From: Tsukamurella spumae
GTDB lineage: Bacteria; Actinomycetota; Actinomycetes; Mycobacteriales; Mycobacteriaceae
NCBI RefSeq assembly: GCF_012396015.1
Contig: NZ_JAAXOQ010000025.1
Coordinates: 1 to 64,000, forward strand
Direction: 5' to 3'
Length of the DNA stretch: 64,000 nucleotides
The notes under the pieces are model-generated. The model saw only the letters and a list, made by a program, of their open reading frames with translations. It had not been told where the DNA came from and searched no databases. This document shows, one piece after another, positions 8,839 through 17,382 of this stretch (within the stretch, counting starts at the first letter, position 1; each line of letters opens with the position of its first letter). Both the position numbers and the translations under genes were made by a program.

Positions 8839-9372
8839 GTGGCGATCGAACCGGATAGCAAGGACTGGACGTGGGTCATCGAGCGGGCGTGTCCCGCCTG
8901 CGGATTCGACCCGTCGACGGTCCGCCGCGAGGACGTCGCCGACCGCATCGCGCGCTCGGCCGTCGGCTGGGACGCGGCGCTCGCCCGCCCCGACGCCCGC
9001 GACCGGCCGAACGATGAGACCTGGTCGGTGCTCGAATACGGCTGTCACGTGCGCGACGTGAACCGCATCATGCGCGAGCGCCTGGACCTGATGCTGGCGC
9101 AGGACGGCGCGGCCTTCGCGAACTGGGACCAGGACGTGACGGCCGTCGAGGACGCGTACGGCGAGCAGGACCCCGCTACCGTCGCCGCGGAGCTGGCGGC
9201 CGCGGCCGCGGCCTTCGGCGCGGCCTATCGCACCGTCGGCGATGATGACTGGGCGCGCACGGGATTGCGCTCCAACGGCTCCGCCTTCACCGTCGAGTCC
9301 TTCGCCGTCTACGCCCTGCACGACCTGGAACATCACCGCATCGACGTGGGAATGGAGAACACGCATGGCTGA
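8839..9372 (+). CDS. DinB-like four-helix protein
   Basis: A 177-residue DinB/YfiT-type protein, a superfamily of metal-binding four-helix bundles that includes thiol-dependent (mycothiol, bacillithiol) transferases. Likely ligands are His70 (EYGCHVRDVN) and the C-terminal histidines 161, 165 and 166 (LHDLEHH). An N-terminal CPAC pair (18-21) is extra. It starts at GTG 8839. Its last 8 bases overlap the SDR gene, so the two are coupled. The substrate is unknown; mycothiol use would fit the organism. Confidence 0.75.
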   Translation: MAIEPDSKDWTWVIERACPACGFDPSTVRREDVADRIARSAVGWDAALARPDARDRPNDETWSVLEYGCHVRDVNRIMRERLDLMLAQDGAAFANWDQDVTAVEDAYGEQDPATVAAELAAAAAAFGAAYRTVGDDDWARTGLRSNGSAFTVESFAVYALHDLEHHRIDVGMENTHG

Positions 9373-10117
9373 AGTCGCCGTCGTCACCGGAGCGAGCAGC
9401 GGGATCGGGGCCGCCACGGCGCGGCACCTCGTGCGCGCGGGATTCGACGTCGTGATCGGGGCGCGCCGCGTCGATCGGCTCGAAGCCCTCAAGGCCGATC
9501 TCGAGGCGCAGCACCCCGAGCGGATCGTCACGGCGCTGCCGCTGGACGTCTCGGACCCCGCCTCCGTCACGGCCTTCACCGACGCGATCGAGAAGGTCGA
9601 CGTGCTGGTCAACAACGCCGGCGGCGCGCTCGGCGTGGACCGGATCGAGACCGCCGACGAGGCCGACTGGTCGCGCATGTACGACATCAACGTCCTGTCG
9701 ATTCTGCGGGTCACCCAGGCGCTACTGCCCAAGCTGCGGGCGTCCCCGGCGGCCTCCGTCGTGACCATCGGGTCCGTTGCCGCGCTGGAGGCCTACGAGA
9801 CCGGCGCCGGTTACAACGCCGCCAAGCACGGTGCCCGCGCCGTGACCCGCGTGCTGCGCCTGGAACTCAAGGGCGAGCCGATCCGCGTCATCGAGATCGA
9901 TCCGGGCCTCGTGGAGACCGAGTTCTCCGTGGTGCGGCTCGGCGGCGATCGGGCCGCGGCCGACAAGATCTACGAGGGCGTCGACAACCTCACCGCCGAC
10001 GACATCGCCGACGCTGTGACCTGGACCGTTACCCGCCCGCCGCATGTGAACATCGACTCGATACAGATCATGCCCCGGGACCAGGTAGCCGCTCGGAACG
10101 TGCACCGTCGGACCTAA
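9365..10117 (+). CDS. short-chain dehydrogenase/reductase
   Basis: A 250-residue classical SDR: cofactor motif TGASSGIG (8-15), NNAGG (83-87), and catalytic Ser137, Tyr150 and Lys154 (YNAAK). The arginines after the second strand (GARRVDRL) favour NADPH. The sequence resembles YdfG-type 3-hydroxy acid or serine dehydrogenases, but the substrate cannot be assigned. ATG 9365 lies inside the end of the DinB gene, indicating a two-gene operon. Confidence 0.88.
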   Translation: MAEVAVVTGASSGIGAATARHLVRAGFDVVIGARRVDRLEALKADLEAQHPERIVTALPLDVSDPASVTAFTDAIEKVDVLVNNAGGALGVDRIETADEADWSRMYDINVLSILRVTQALLPKLRASPAASVVTIGSVAALEAYETGAGYNAAKHGARAVTRVLRLELKGEPIRVIEIDPGLVETEFSVVRLGGDRAAADKIYEGVDNLTADDIADAVTWTVTRPPHVNIDSIQIMPRDQVAARNVHRRT

Positions 10118-10207
10118 CGATCAGCGAGATTCGAACGGTTCCCGTGCGAGCCTCCTCCTGACAGGGTCAACTGTTCGTGTGCCCGACAGGGCGCCGGAGA
10201 GGAACCC
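10118..10207 (+). promoter_or_regulatory. possible structured leader of the tau operon
   Basis: GGTTCC (10137-10142) can pair with GGAACC (10201-10206) next to the tauC ribosome site (GAGAGG, 10197-10202), and a CCTCCTCC stretch near 10150-10157 is anti-Shine-Dalgarno-like. GACAGGG is repeated inside. This could hide the ribosome site, but no known riboswitch consensus was matched. Confidence 0.25.
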
Positions 10208-11068
10208 ATGGCCGGAGAGCCCCCGCTGCTGCGGGTGAAGAACGCCGTCATCGAGCCACTGCCGCAGGCGGTCCGCTCGTGGCTCGTCCGCATCGTCGCC
10301 CTCGTGGTGTTCGTCGCGGTGTGGTGGCTGATCAGCGGACTGCACCTGATCGACGAGAAGTTCCTGCCCACCCCGAAGTCGGTGTGGGACGCGGCCGTCC
10401 GAGCCAGCACCTGGCATCAGGTCGCCCCCGGCGTCCCGCGCGAGGTCCTCGGCGAGCAGAACTACTTCCTGTGGGAGCACCTGGTCGCGAGCCTGCAGCG
10501 GATCTTCGCGGGCGTCGGCGCCGCGATCATCGTGGGGCCGATCCTCGGCTTCGCGATGGGCACCTCGAAGACGGTCAACACGATCATCGAGCCCTACCTG
10601 AACTTCCTGCGCGCGCTGCCGCCGCTCGGCTACATCGGACTGCTCATCGTCTGGTTCGGCATCGGCGACACCAGCAAGATCTGGCTGCTGTTCCTCGCGG
10701 CCTTCCCGGCGATCGCGATCTCCACCGTCAACGGCGTGCAGGGCGTGAGCGTCGATCAGATCAACGCCGCCCGCGCCCTCGGCGCCAACCGGCTGCAGAC
10801 CATCCGCGGGGTCATCGTCCCGGCCACGCTGCCCGAGGTCATCAACGGCATTCGCATCGCCGTCGGGTTCGCGTGGACCACCGTCGTCGCAGCCGAGCTC
10901 AACAACGGCATCCCCGGCATCGGCGGACTCGCCTACCTCGCCGGCCAGCAGCTCAACACGCCCCTGACCATCGCCTGCATCATCGTCATCGGCATCACCG
11001 CGCTCCTGCTGGACTCGCTCATCAAGTGGATCGGCCTGCTGGCCGTCCCGTGGAAGGGGAAGGCATGA
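10208..11068 (+). CDS. tauC: taurine-type ABC transporter permease
   Basis: A 286-residue membrane permease of the TauC/SsuC/NrtB group with about six spans. The cytoplasmic coupling loop follows the EAA pattern (INAARALGANRLQTIRGV, then LP) around residues 184-207. It starts at ATG 10208 after GAGAGG. The gene order permease, binding protein, ATPase and the close match of the binding protein to TauA support taurine or a related sulfonate as cargo. The stop overlaps tauA as ATGA. No TauD dioxygenase gene is nearby. Confidence 0.88.
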   Translation: MAGEPPLLRVKNAVIEPLPQAVRSWLVRIVALVVFVAVWWLISGLHLIDEKFLPTPKSVWDAAVRASTWHQVAPGVPREVLGEQNYFLWEHLVASLQRIFAGVGAAIIVGPILGFAMGTSKTVNTIIEPYLNFLRALPPLGYIGLLIVWFGIGDTSKIWLLFLAAFPAIAISTVNGVQGVSVDQINAARALGANRLQTIRGVIVPATLPEVINGIRIAVGFAWTTVVAAELNNGIPGIGGLAYLAGQQLNTPLTIACIIVIGITALLLDSLIKWIGLLAVPWKGKA

Positions 11069-12120
11069 ACCGCCTGAGGCGCCTCGCGCGCACGACGCTC
11101 GTGGTCGGCACCGTCGCTCTGCTCGCTTCCGGCTGCATCGTGGAGTCCGGCAGGGCCGAACAGTCCCGGTCGATCGGCGGGAGCACGCCGTGCCCCGTCG
11201 CCCCGGATTCGACGGTGCGCGGCACCGTCCGGATCGGTTGGCAGGAGATCCCGAACGGCGACCTGATCGTCAAGGACACCAGCCTGCTCAAGACGTGCAT
11301 GCCCAACGTGAACGTCGTCTGGAGCAAGTTCGCCTCCGGCGGCGATGTCATCCAGGCCTTCGGAGCGAACAGCCTCGACGTCGGACTGCTGGGCAGCGCG
11401 CCCGCGGCGAAAGCGCTGAGCGCCCCACTGAACATCGACATGAAGGTCATCTGGATCCAGGACCGAATCGGCGCGGCGGAGTCGCTCGTCGCGCGTGATC
11501 GCAGCATCAAGACCATCGCCGACCTGCACGGCAAGCGGATCGCGGTGCCCTTCGCCTCCACCGCCCACTACAGCCTGCTGACGGCGCTGGACAAGGCGGG
11601 CGTCACCGACGCGCAGGTCATCAACCTGGCCCCCGACGCGATCCGCGGCGCCTGGGGCGGCGGGCAGATCGACGCGACCTACATCTGGGAACCCACGCTC
11701 AGCCAGCTGGGCGGCACCGTCCTCACGACGAGCGCGCAGGTCGCCGAGCAGGGCGCACCCACCTACGACCTCGAGGGCGCGCGCAGCGACTTCGTGCGCG
11801 ACAACCCGGCCTTCCTGAAGATCTGGACCGCCGCGCAGGGATGGGCGGCCAACCTGCTGAACACCGACCCGAACAAGGCCGCCGAGCACATCGCCGGCCA
11901 GCTCGGTGTACCGCTCGACCAGGTCCTCACCCAGATCAAGGGCTACGCCTACTTCGACGCGAGGACCCAGGCCGGGCCCGACCACCTCGGTGGACAGCTC
12001 GGCGCCGACATCCGGAAGACGGCCGAGTTCCTGCTCCAACAGGGGCAGGTGCAGGGGGTCGGGCCGGCGCAGCACTACACGGACGGCGTGTACGCGTCGG
12101 CGGCACAGGAGGCGAAATGA
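11065..12120 (+). CDS. tauA: taurine-type ABC transporter substrate-binding lipoprotein
   Basis: A 351-residue lipoprotein with signal sequence and lipobox LASGC (Cys24), then a periplasmic-binding-protein type 2 fold. Segments KFASGGDVIQAF, KRIAVPFASTAHYSLL and GAPTYDL match TauA from memory, so taurine or another small sulfonate is the most likely ligand. It is anchored outside the membrane and delivers ligand to TauC. It overlaps both neighbours by 4 bases (ATGA), so the three genes are translated as a unit. Confidence 0.87.
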   Translation: MNRLRRLARTTLVVGTVALLASGCIVESGRAEQSRSIGGSTPCPVAPDSTVRGTVRIGWQEIPNGDLIVKDTSLLKTCMPNVNVVWSKFASGGDVIQAFGANSLDVGLLGSAPAAKALSAPLNIDMKVIWIQDRIGAAESLVARDRSIKTIADLHGKRIAVPFASTAHYSLLTALDKAGVTDAQVINLAPDAIRGAWGGGQIDATYIWEPTLSQLGGTVLTTSAQVAEQGAPTYDLEGARSDFVRDNPAFLKIWTAAQGWAANLLNTDPNKAAEHIAGQLGVPLDQVLTQIKGYAYFDARTQAGPDHLGGQLGADIRKTAEFLLQQGQVQGVGPAQHYTDGVYASAAQEAK

Positions 12121-12902
12121 GCGGCACCGAGCGCGTCCAACTCACGGGCGTCGGCAAGACCTACGACACCGCCAGCGGGCAGACCGTCGCGCTGCAGCCC
12201 ACGGACCTCACCGTCGAGCCGGGCGAGTTCGTCTCCATCGTCGGGCCCTCGGGCTGCGGTAAGACGACCCTGCTGCGGCTGGTCGCGGGCTTCGAGGACC
12301 CGACGGCCGGGGTCGTCGAGGTCGGTGGCGAGCGGGTCACCGCACCGTCGGCCGACCGGGGCGTGGTCTTCCAGGCCCCGACCCTGTACCCCTGGCTGAC
12401 GGTGCGCGGCAACGTCGAATTCGGGCCCAAGGTGAGCGGCGTGGGCCGGGCGGAGCGGCGCGAGCAGGCGCAGAAGATGCTGGAGCTGGTGGGACTCGGC
12501 GATTTCGGCGACAAGCGGCCCTACGAACTCTCCGGCGGCATGCAGCAGCGCGCGCAGATCGCCCGTGTACTCGTCAACGACCCGGCGATCGTGCTCATGG
12601 ACGAGCCCTACGGCGCCCTCGACGCGCTGACCCGCGAGCGGTTGCAGGTCGATCTACTGCGGATCTGGCGTGAGGCAGGGAAGACGATCGTCTTCATCAC
12701 CCACTCGGTGGAGGAGGCGGTGTTCCTCAGCACCCGCGTGCTGGTGATGAGCGCCCGCCCCGGCCGCGTCGTGATCGACCGGAAGGTCGAGCTGCCGGGC
12801 GACGGGCCCGACACCGTCCGCGACCCGTCGGTGACGGCGACCCCCGAGTTCCAGGCGCTGCGCACCGAGCTCGCGGAGGCGATCTACGCCGCCCACGGCT
12901 GA
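12117..12902 (+). CDS. tauB: taurine-type ABC transporter ATPase
   Basis: A 261-residue ABC ATPase: Walker A GPSGCGKTT (43-51), signature LSGGMQQR (138-145), Walker B with VLMDEP (159-164), and the H-loop in FITHSVEEA. The Q-loop region FQAPTLYPWLTVRGNV is typical of the TauB/SsuB/NrtD group. It powers uptake through TauC. It is the last gene of the three-gene operon, overlapping tauA as ATGA. Confidence 0.9.
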   Translation: MSGTERVQLTGVGKTYDTASGQTVALQPTDLTVEPGEFVSIVGPSGCGKTTLLRLVAGFEDPTAGVVEVGGERVTAPSADRGVVFQAPTLYPWLTVRGNVEFGPKVSGVGRAERREQAQKMLELVGLGDFGDKRPYELSGGMQQRAQIARVLVNDPAIVLMDEPYGALDALTRERLQVDLLRIWREAGKTIVFITHSVEEAVFLSTRVLVMSARPGRVVIDRKVELPGDGPDTVRDPSVTATPEFQALRTELAEAIYAAHG

Positions 12903-12931
12903 ACCTCAGCTGTCGCACAGGTCGCGCGGCG

Positions 12932-12937
12932 TAGTCT
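12932..12937 (+). promoter_or_regulatory. -10 box of the Z-prenyl synthase gene
   Basis: TAGTCT ends 7 bases before GTG 12945, predicting a leaderless transcript. Confidence 0.5.
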
Positions 12938-12944
12938 TGCACGC

Positions 12945-13775
12945 GTGGTGAGCGTGCCGAAACTGCCAGTGTCGCTGCCGTCCGGGCCTGCGCGGACGAT
13001 CGCGTCCCCCGTGTACGCGATCTACGAGCGCAGGCTCGCCAACGAGCTGGCGAACGCCTATCGCGACGGCGCGCAACGCCCGCGGCACGTGGCCGTGCTC
13101 TGCGACGGCAACCGGCGCTGGGCCCGCGCCGCAGGGTTCTCCGATGTCAGCCACGGCTACCGGATGGGCGCCAAGAAGATCGCCGAGATGCTCGAGTGGT
13201 GCGACGAGGCCGGCATCGAGCTCGCGACCATCTACCTGCTCTCGACCGAGAACCTGCAGCGCGACCCCGACGAGCTGTCCGCGCTGCTCGAGATCATCAC
13301 CGATGTCGTGGAGGAGATCTCCGGACCGGACAAGAACTGGTCGGTGAAGATCGTCGGCGCGATGGACCTGCTGCCCCCCGACGCCGCGCGCCGGCTCACG
13401 GCCGCCGCCGAGGGCACGAAGGGCCGCACCGGCACCCACGTCAACGTGGCGGTCGGCTACGGCGGCCGCAAGGAGATCGTCGACGCCGTGCAGTCGCTGC
13501 TCAACGACCGGCTGGCGGCCGGGATGTCGGCGGAGGAGCTGGTGGACGCGGTCACCGTCGACGGGATCGACCAGCACCTCTACACCAAGGGACAGCCCGA
13601 CCCGGACCTCGTCATCCGCACCTCGGGCGAGCAGCGGCTCTCCGGATTCCTGCTGTGGCAGAGCGCCTACAGCGAGATCTGGTTCACCGAGGCCTACTGG
13701 CCCGAATTCCGCCGCGTCGACTTCCTCCGCGCGCTGCGCGACTACGCCGCCCGGCACCGTCGTTTCGGGGCCTGA
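12945..13775 (+). CDS. short-chain Z-isoprenyl diphosphate synthase (Rv1086-like)
   Basis: A cis-prenyltransferase that adds isopentenyl diphosphate in Z configuration. The 276-residue protein has the family start CDGNRRWAR (Asp54 catalytic) and C-terminal RTSGEQRLSGFLLWQSAYSE. Sequence and neighbourhood match Rv1086, which makes Z,E-farnesyl diphosphate for decaprenyl phosphate synthesis, rather than the decaprenyl synthase Rv2361c. The N-terminal extension before AVLCDG also fits Rv1086. GTG 12945 or 12948 may be the start. The product chain length is inferred from orthology. Confidence 0.88.
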   Translation: MVSVPKLPVSLPSGPARTIASPVYAIYERRLANELANAYRDGAQRPRHVAVLCDGNRRWARAAGFSDVSHGYRMGAKKIAEMLEWCDEAGIELATIYLLSTENLQRDPDELSALLEIITDVVEEISGPDKNWSVKIVGAMDLLPPDAARRLTAAAEGTKGRTGTHVNVAVGYGGRKEIVDAVQSLLNDRLAAGMSAEELVDAVTVDGIDQHLYTKGQPDPDLVIRTSGEQRLSGFLLWQSAYSEIWFTEAYWPEFRRVDFLRALRDYAARHRRFGA

Positions 13776-13787
13776 GCCGGCGCACCG

Positions 13788-14711
13788 TCAGAGCTTGCGC
13801 AGCCGGACCCGGTTGATCGAGTGGTCGGAGTCCTTGCGCAGCACCAGGGTTGCGCGCGGGCGGGTCGGCAGGATGTTCTGCACCAGGTTGGGGCGGTTGA
13901 TGCCCGCCCAGATGCCCTCGGCGCGGTCGCGGGCCTCCACGTCGGACAGCCCCGAGTAGTGGTGGAAGTGCGAGGACGGATCGGCGAACGAGGTGGTCCG
14001 CATCGACAGGAACCGGTCGACGTACCAGCGCTCGATGTCCTCGATCCGCGCGTCCACGTAGACGGAGAAGTCGAACAGGTCCGAGACCATCAGCCGCGGC
14101 CCGGTCTGCAGCACGTTGAGCCCCTCGACGATGAGGATGTCGGGCCGCCGGACATGGATCGTCTCGCCGGGCACGATGTCGTAGAGCTGGTGCGAGTACA
14201 TCGGCGCGGTCGCGTCCTCCGCGCCCGACTTCACCGTGGTCACGAAGCGGAGCAGCGCGCGCCGGTCGTAGGACTCGGGGAAGCCCTTGCGGTGCATGAT
14301 GCCGCGCCGCTCGAGCTCGGCGGTGGGGTAGAGGAAGCCGTCGGTGGTCACCAGGTCCACCCGCGGGTGCGAATCCCACCGCGCGAGCAGCGCCTGCAGC
14401 ACGCGCGCGGTCGTCGACTTGCCGACCGCCACCGACCCGGCGACGCCGATCACGAAGGGCACCTGCGCGTCGTGCCGCTGCTCGCCGAGGAAGGTCGCGG
14501 TGGCCGCGTAGAGCCGCTGTCGCGCAGCGACCTGCAGGTGGATCAGTCGGGAGACGGGCAGGTAGACCTCGGCGACCTCGGCCAGGTCGACCTGTTCGCC
14601 GAGGCCGCGCAGGTGGGACAGGTCGTCCTCGGTGAGCGAGAGCGGGGTGGACTGTCGCAGTTCTCGCCACTGCGCTCGGTCCATCTCGATGTACGGACTC
14701 GGCTCGCTCAC
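13788..14711 (-). CDS. coaA: pantothenate kinase, type I
   Basis: Phosphorylates pantothenate, the committed step of coenzyme A synthesis in the cytosol. The 307-residue protein has P-loop [12 protein letters not shown] (89-100) and the conserved [18 protein letters not shown] and SHFHHY segments; the end [11 protein letters not shown] is typical of mycobacterial CoaA. GTG 14711, with GGAG upstream, gives the VSEPSPYIE start; an in-frame GTG at 14729 would add six residues. It faces the Z-prenyl synthase gene with a 12-base gap and diverges from the DUF885 gene. Confidence 0.95.
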   Translation of the reverse strand: MSEPSPYIEMDRAQWRELRQSTPLSLTEDDLSHLRGLGEQVDLAEVAEVYLPVSRLIHLQVAARQRLYAATATFLGEQRHDAQVPFVIGVAGSVAVGKSTTARVLQALLARWDSHPRVDLVTTDGFLYPTAELERRGIMHRKGFPESYDRRALLRFVTTVKSGAEDATAPMYSHQLYDIVPGETIHVRRPDILIVEGLNVLQTGPRLMVSDLFDFSVYVDARIEDIERWYVDRFLSMRTTSFADPSSHFHHYSGLSDVEARDRAEGIWAGINRPNLVQNILPTRPRATLVLRKDSDHSINRVRLRKL

Positions 14712-14748
14712 GCGGCGACTCCGTGACACACCGGGGATGGCATATCCC

Positions 14749-14754
14749 TAGTCT
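14749..14754 (+). promoter_or_regulatory. -10 box of the DUF885 gene
   Basis: TAGTCT lies 7 bases before ATG 14762, again suggesting a leaderless mRNA. Confidence 0.5.
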
Positions 14755-14761
14755 GGCATGT

Positions 14762-15979
14762 ATGGATGAGCTCAGTCTCACTGACCGCTACCTGCGGCTC
14801 GGCCTGCGGTTCGACCGCATCGAATCCGGATTCGTCGACGCGTACTTCGGTGACCCGGCGCACCGTCGGGCCGTGGAGGCCGAGGACGCCCCCGAACCGG
14901 CGCGCCTCGCCGACGAGGCCCGCGCGCTCCTGCGCGACCTCGCCGCCGACACCTCCCTCACGGCCGCCCGCCGGGAGTTCCTGACCGGGCACGTCGCCGC
15001 GCTCGAATGCTCGGCCCGGAGGTTCGACGGTGCGCCGATCGGTTTCGTCGACGAGGTCCGGGCGTACTTCGACGTGGACATCGCGATGCACGACACCGCC
15101 GACTACGAGGCGGCGCACGCGAGGCTCGACGAGCTGCTGCCCGGCGCCGGTCCGCTGCAGCCCCGGATGCAGGCGCAGCGCGAGCGGTTCGCGGTGCCGC
15201 CAGAGCGAGTGCCCGAGGTCGTGGACGCGCTGGCCGGCGCGCTGCGCGATGTCGTGCGCGAGCGGTACCCGCTGCCGGAGGCGGAGACCGTGGCCTTCGA
15301 GATCGAGCACGACAAGCCCTGGTCCGGCTTCAACTACTACCTCGGCGACTACCGCTCGCGGGTCGCCGTGAACGGCGATCTGCCGCAGTACCTGTCGTCG
15401 CTGCCGCACCTCATCGCGCACGAGGCCTACCCCGGCCACCACACCGAGCACTGCCGCAAGGAGCAACTGCTCGTGCGTGGCGACCAGCAGCCCGAGCAGA
15501 CCATCTTCCTCGTCAACACCCCGCAGTGCCTCATGGCGGAGGGGCTCGCCGATCACGCACTGGGCGCCGCGATCGGGCCGGGATGGGGCCGCTGGGCGCA
15601 GGAGATCTACGCCGACCTGGGCCTGTCCTTCGACGGGGACCTCGCCGAACGGATCGCGGCGGCATCGTCGGGCCTGCTCCACGTACGCCAGGACGCCGCG
15701 CTGCTGCTGCACGACCGGAACGCGGGGGAGGACGCCGTGGCCGCGTACCTGCAGCGGTGGGGGCTGATGGCCGAGCGCAGCGCGCGGCAGGCGCTGCGCT
15801 TCGTGGGGTCGCCGCTGTGGCGCGCCTACATCTCCACCTATGTCGAGGGGTACGCACTCCTCGGAACCTGGCTCGATGCGGCGGAGCCGGGACCGGCACG
15901 ACTGGATCGGTTCGGCCGCCTGCTCGACGAGCCCCTCACCCCGTCGGCGCTGCGGCGGGAGATGGCGGCCGCCGCGTGA
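14762..15979 (+). CDS. DUF885 family protein, putative zinc peptidase
   Basis: A 405-residue cytosolic protein of the DUF885 family, which resembles gluzincin metallopeptidases. The metal site is visible as HEAYPGHH (220-227), a variant of the HExxH helix, followed by the downstream glutamate region MAEGLADHALG. No signal peptide is seen. Many family members are about 550 residues, so this is a short form, though both ends look natural. The substrate is unknown. It is a single gene between coaA and glyA. Confidence 0.78.
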   Translation: MDELSLTDRYLRLGLRFDRIESGFVDAYFGDPAHRRAVEAEDAPEPARLADEARALLRDLAADTSLTAARREFLTGHVAALECSARRFDGAPIGFVDEVRAYFDVDIAMHDTADYEAAHARLDELLPGAGPLQPRMQAQRERFAVPPERVPEVVDALAGALRDVVRERYPLPEAETVAFEIEHDKPWSGFNYYLGDYRSRVAVNGDLPQYLSSLPHLIAHEAYPGHHTEHCRKEQLLVRGDQQPEQTIFLVNTPQCLMAEGLADHALGAAIGPGWGRWAQEIYADLGLSFDGDLAERIAAASSGLLHVRQDAALLLHDRNAGEDAVAAYLQRWGLMAERSARQALRFVGSPLWRAYISTYVEGYALLGTWLDAAEPGPARLDRFGRLLDEPLTPSALRREMAAAA

Positions 15980-15997
15980 GGTGAGCGCACCGCCGCT

Positions 15998-16003
15998 TAG
16001 GAT
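15998..16003 (+). promoter_or_regulatory. -10 box of glyA
   Basis: TAGGAT lies 6 bases before ATG 16010; transcription would start at or next to the start codon. Confidence 0.55.
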
Positions 16004-16009
16004 GACCGC

Positions 16010-17308
16010 ATGAGCGATTCCAGCGTGAACTCCGCGTCCCTGGCCGAACTCGACCCCGAGGTCGCCGCCGCTATGAACGGCGAGCTCGCGCGCCAGCGGG
16101 ACACGCTGGAGATGATCGCCTCGGAGAACTTCGTGCCGCGTGCGGTGCTGCAGGCGCAGGGCTCCGTGCTCACCAACAAGTACGCCGAGGGCTACCCGGG
16201 GCGCCGCTACTACGGCGGCTGCGAGTACGTCGACGTGGTGGAGGATCTGGCCCGGAGCCGGGCCAAGGAACTGTTCGGCGCCGAGTTCGCGAACGTCCAG
16301 CCGCACTCGGGTGCGCAGGCGAACGCCGCGGTGCTGCAGGCCCTGATGGAGCCGGGCGAGACGCTGATGGGCCTCGACCTCGCGCACGGCGGCCACCTCA
16401 CGCACGGCATGCGCCTGAACTTCTCCGGCAAGCTCTACGAGAACGTCTTCTACGGCGTGTCCAAGGAGGACCACCGCGTCGACATGGACGAGGTGCGCAA
16501 GATCGCCCTCGACACCAAGCCGAAGGTGATCGTCGCCGGTTGGTCCGCGTACCCCCGCCACCTCGACTTCGCCGCCTTCCGCTCGATCGCCGACGAGGTG
16601 GGCGCGCACCTCTGGGTCGACATGGCGCACTTCGCCGGCCTCGTCGCCGCGGGCCTGCATCCGAGCCCCGTGCCGCACGCCGATGTCGTGTCGAGCACCG
16701 TGCACAAGACCCTCGGCGGGCCCCGTTCCGGCATCATCCTGGCCAAGCAGGAGTGGGCCAAGAAGCTCAACTCCGCGGTCTTCCCCGGCCAGCAGGGTGG
16801 CCCGCTCATGCACGTGATCGCCGCCAAGGCCGTCGCGCTCAAGGTCGCGGGCACGGAGGAGTTCCGGGAGAAGCAGCAGCGCACGCTCGACGGTGCGCGC
16901 ATCCTCGCCGAGCGCCTGAACGGCAAGGACGTGGCGGACGCGGGCGTCACCGTGCTCACCGGCGGCACCGACGTGCACCTGGTGCTCGTCGACCTGCGCA
17001 ACAGCGACCTGGACGGCCAGCAGGCGGAGGACCTCCTGCACGAGGTGGGCATCACCGTCAACCGCAACGCCGTGCCCTTCGACCCGCGCCCGCCGATGGT
17101 CACCTCCGGCCTGCGGATCGGTACGGCCGCCCTGGCCAGCCGTGGCTTCGGGGACAAGGAGTTCACCGAGGTCGCCGACATCATCGGCATCGCGCTCGCG
17201 CAGGGCAAGGCGGCCGACACGGCCGCGCTGCGCGCCCGGGTCTCGGCGCTCGCGCTGGAGGTCCCGCTGTACGAGGGTCTCGAGGATTGGGGTCTACTCT
17301 CTCGCTGA
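16010..17308 (+). CDS. glyA: serine hydroxymethyltransferase
   Basis: A PLP enzyme interconverting serine plus tetrahydrofolate with glycine plus methylene-tetrahydrofolate; the main one-carbon source. The 432-residue protein has the signature around the Schiff-base lysine ([13 protein letters not shown], Lys233) and the family start [14 protein letters not shown]. Length and both ends are normal. It corresponds to glyA1 (Rv1093) in position, between coaA and desA2. A leaderless start at ATG 16010 is likely. Confidence 0.97.
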   Translation: MSDSSVNSASLAELDPEVAAAMNGELARQRDTLEMIASENFVPRAVLQAQGSVLTNKYAEGYPGRRYYGGCEYVDVVEDLARSRAKELFGAEFANVQPHSGAQANAAVLQALMEPGETLMGLDLAHGGHLTHGMRLNFSGKLYENVFYGVSKEDHRVDMDEVRKIALDTKPKVIVAGWSAYPRHLDFAAFRSIADEVGAHLWVDMAHFAGLVAAGLHPSPVPHADVVSSTVHKTLGGPRSGIILAKQEWAKKLNSAVFPGQQGGPLMHVIAAKAVALKVAGTEEFREKQQRTLDGARILAERLNGKDVADAGVTVLTGGTDVHLVLVDLRNSDLDGQQAEDLLHEVGITVNRNAVPFDPRPPMVTSGLRIGTAALASRGFGDKEFTEVADIIGIALAQGKAADTAALRARVSALALEVPLYEGLEDWGLLSR

Positions 17309-17370
17309 ACCCGGGTTTCGGGTTCGTCAGCCGTCCTACCTGGGATTTGAAGGCCGAGCGGGGACTGCTT

Positions 17371-17376
17371 TAGAGT
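17371..17376 (+). promoter_or_regulatory. -10 box of desA2
   Basis: TAGAGT lies 6 bases before GTG 17383. Confidence 0.5.
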
Positions 17377-17382
17377 GACCGG

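Noticed and set aside
10120-10150. tRNA-like T-loop (TTCGAA with flanking G and C) on the minus strand, considered as a tRNA or attachment site
   Set aside because: The flanking T-stem does not pair and no acceptor stem or anticodon arm can be built in either direction.
10118-10207. Guanidine riboswitch ahead of the ABC transporter operon
   Set aside because: None of the guanidine-I, -II or -III core sequences I know is present, and the binding protein resembles TauA.
14708-17041. A 777-codon minus-strand open frame opposite the DUF885 gene and glyA, and similar long frames elsewhere (for example 38607-40991 and 4463-6622)
   Set aside because: They are antisense or shifted readings of clear genes; high GC removes stop codons, and the peptides are Arg/Ala/Gly/His-rich without family motifs. 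Only the vapB end of the 4463-6622 frame is real.
17307-17325. GAACCC/GGGTTC stem after glyA as a terminator
   Set aside because: The 6-bp stem is weak and partly inside the stop region; left out of the feature list.
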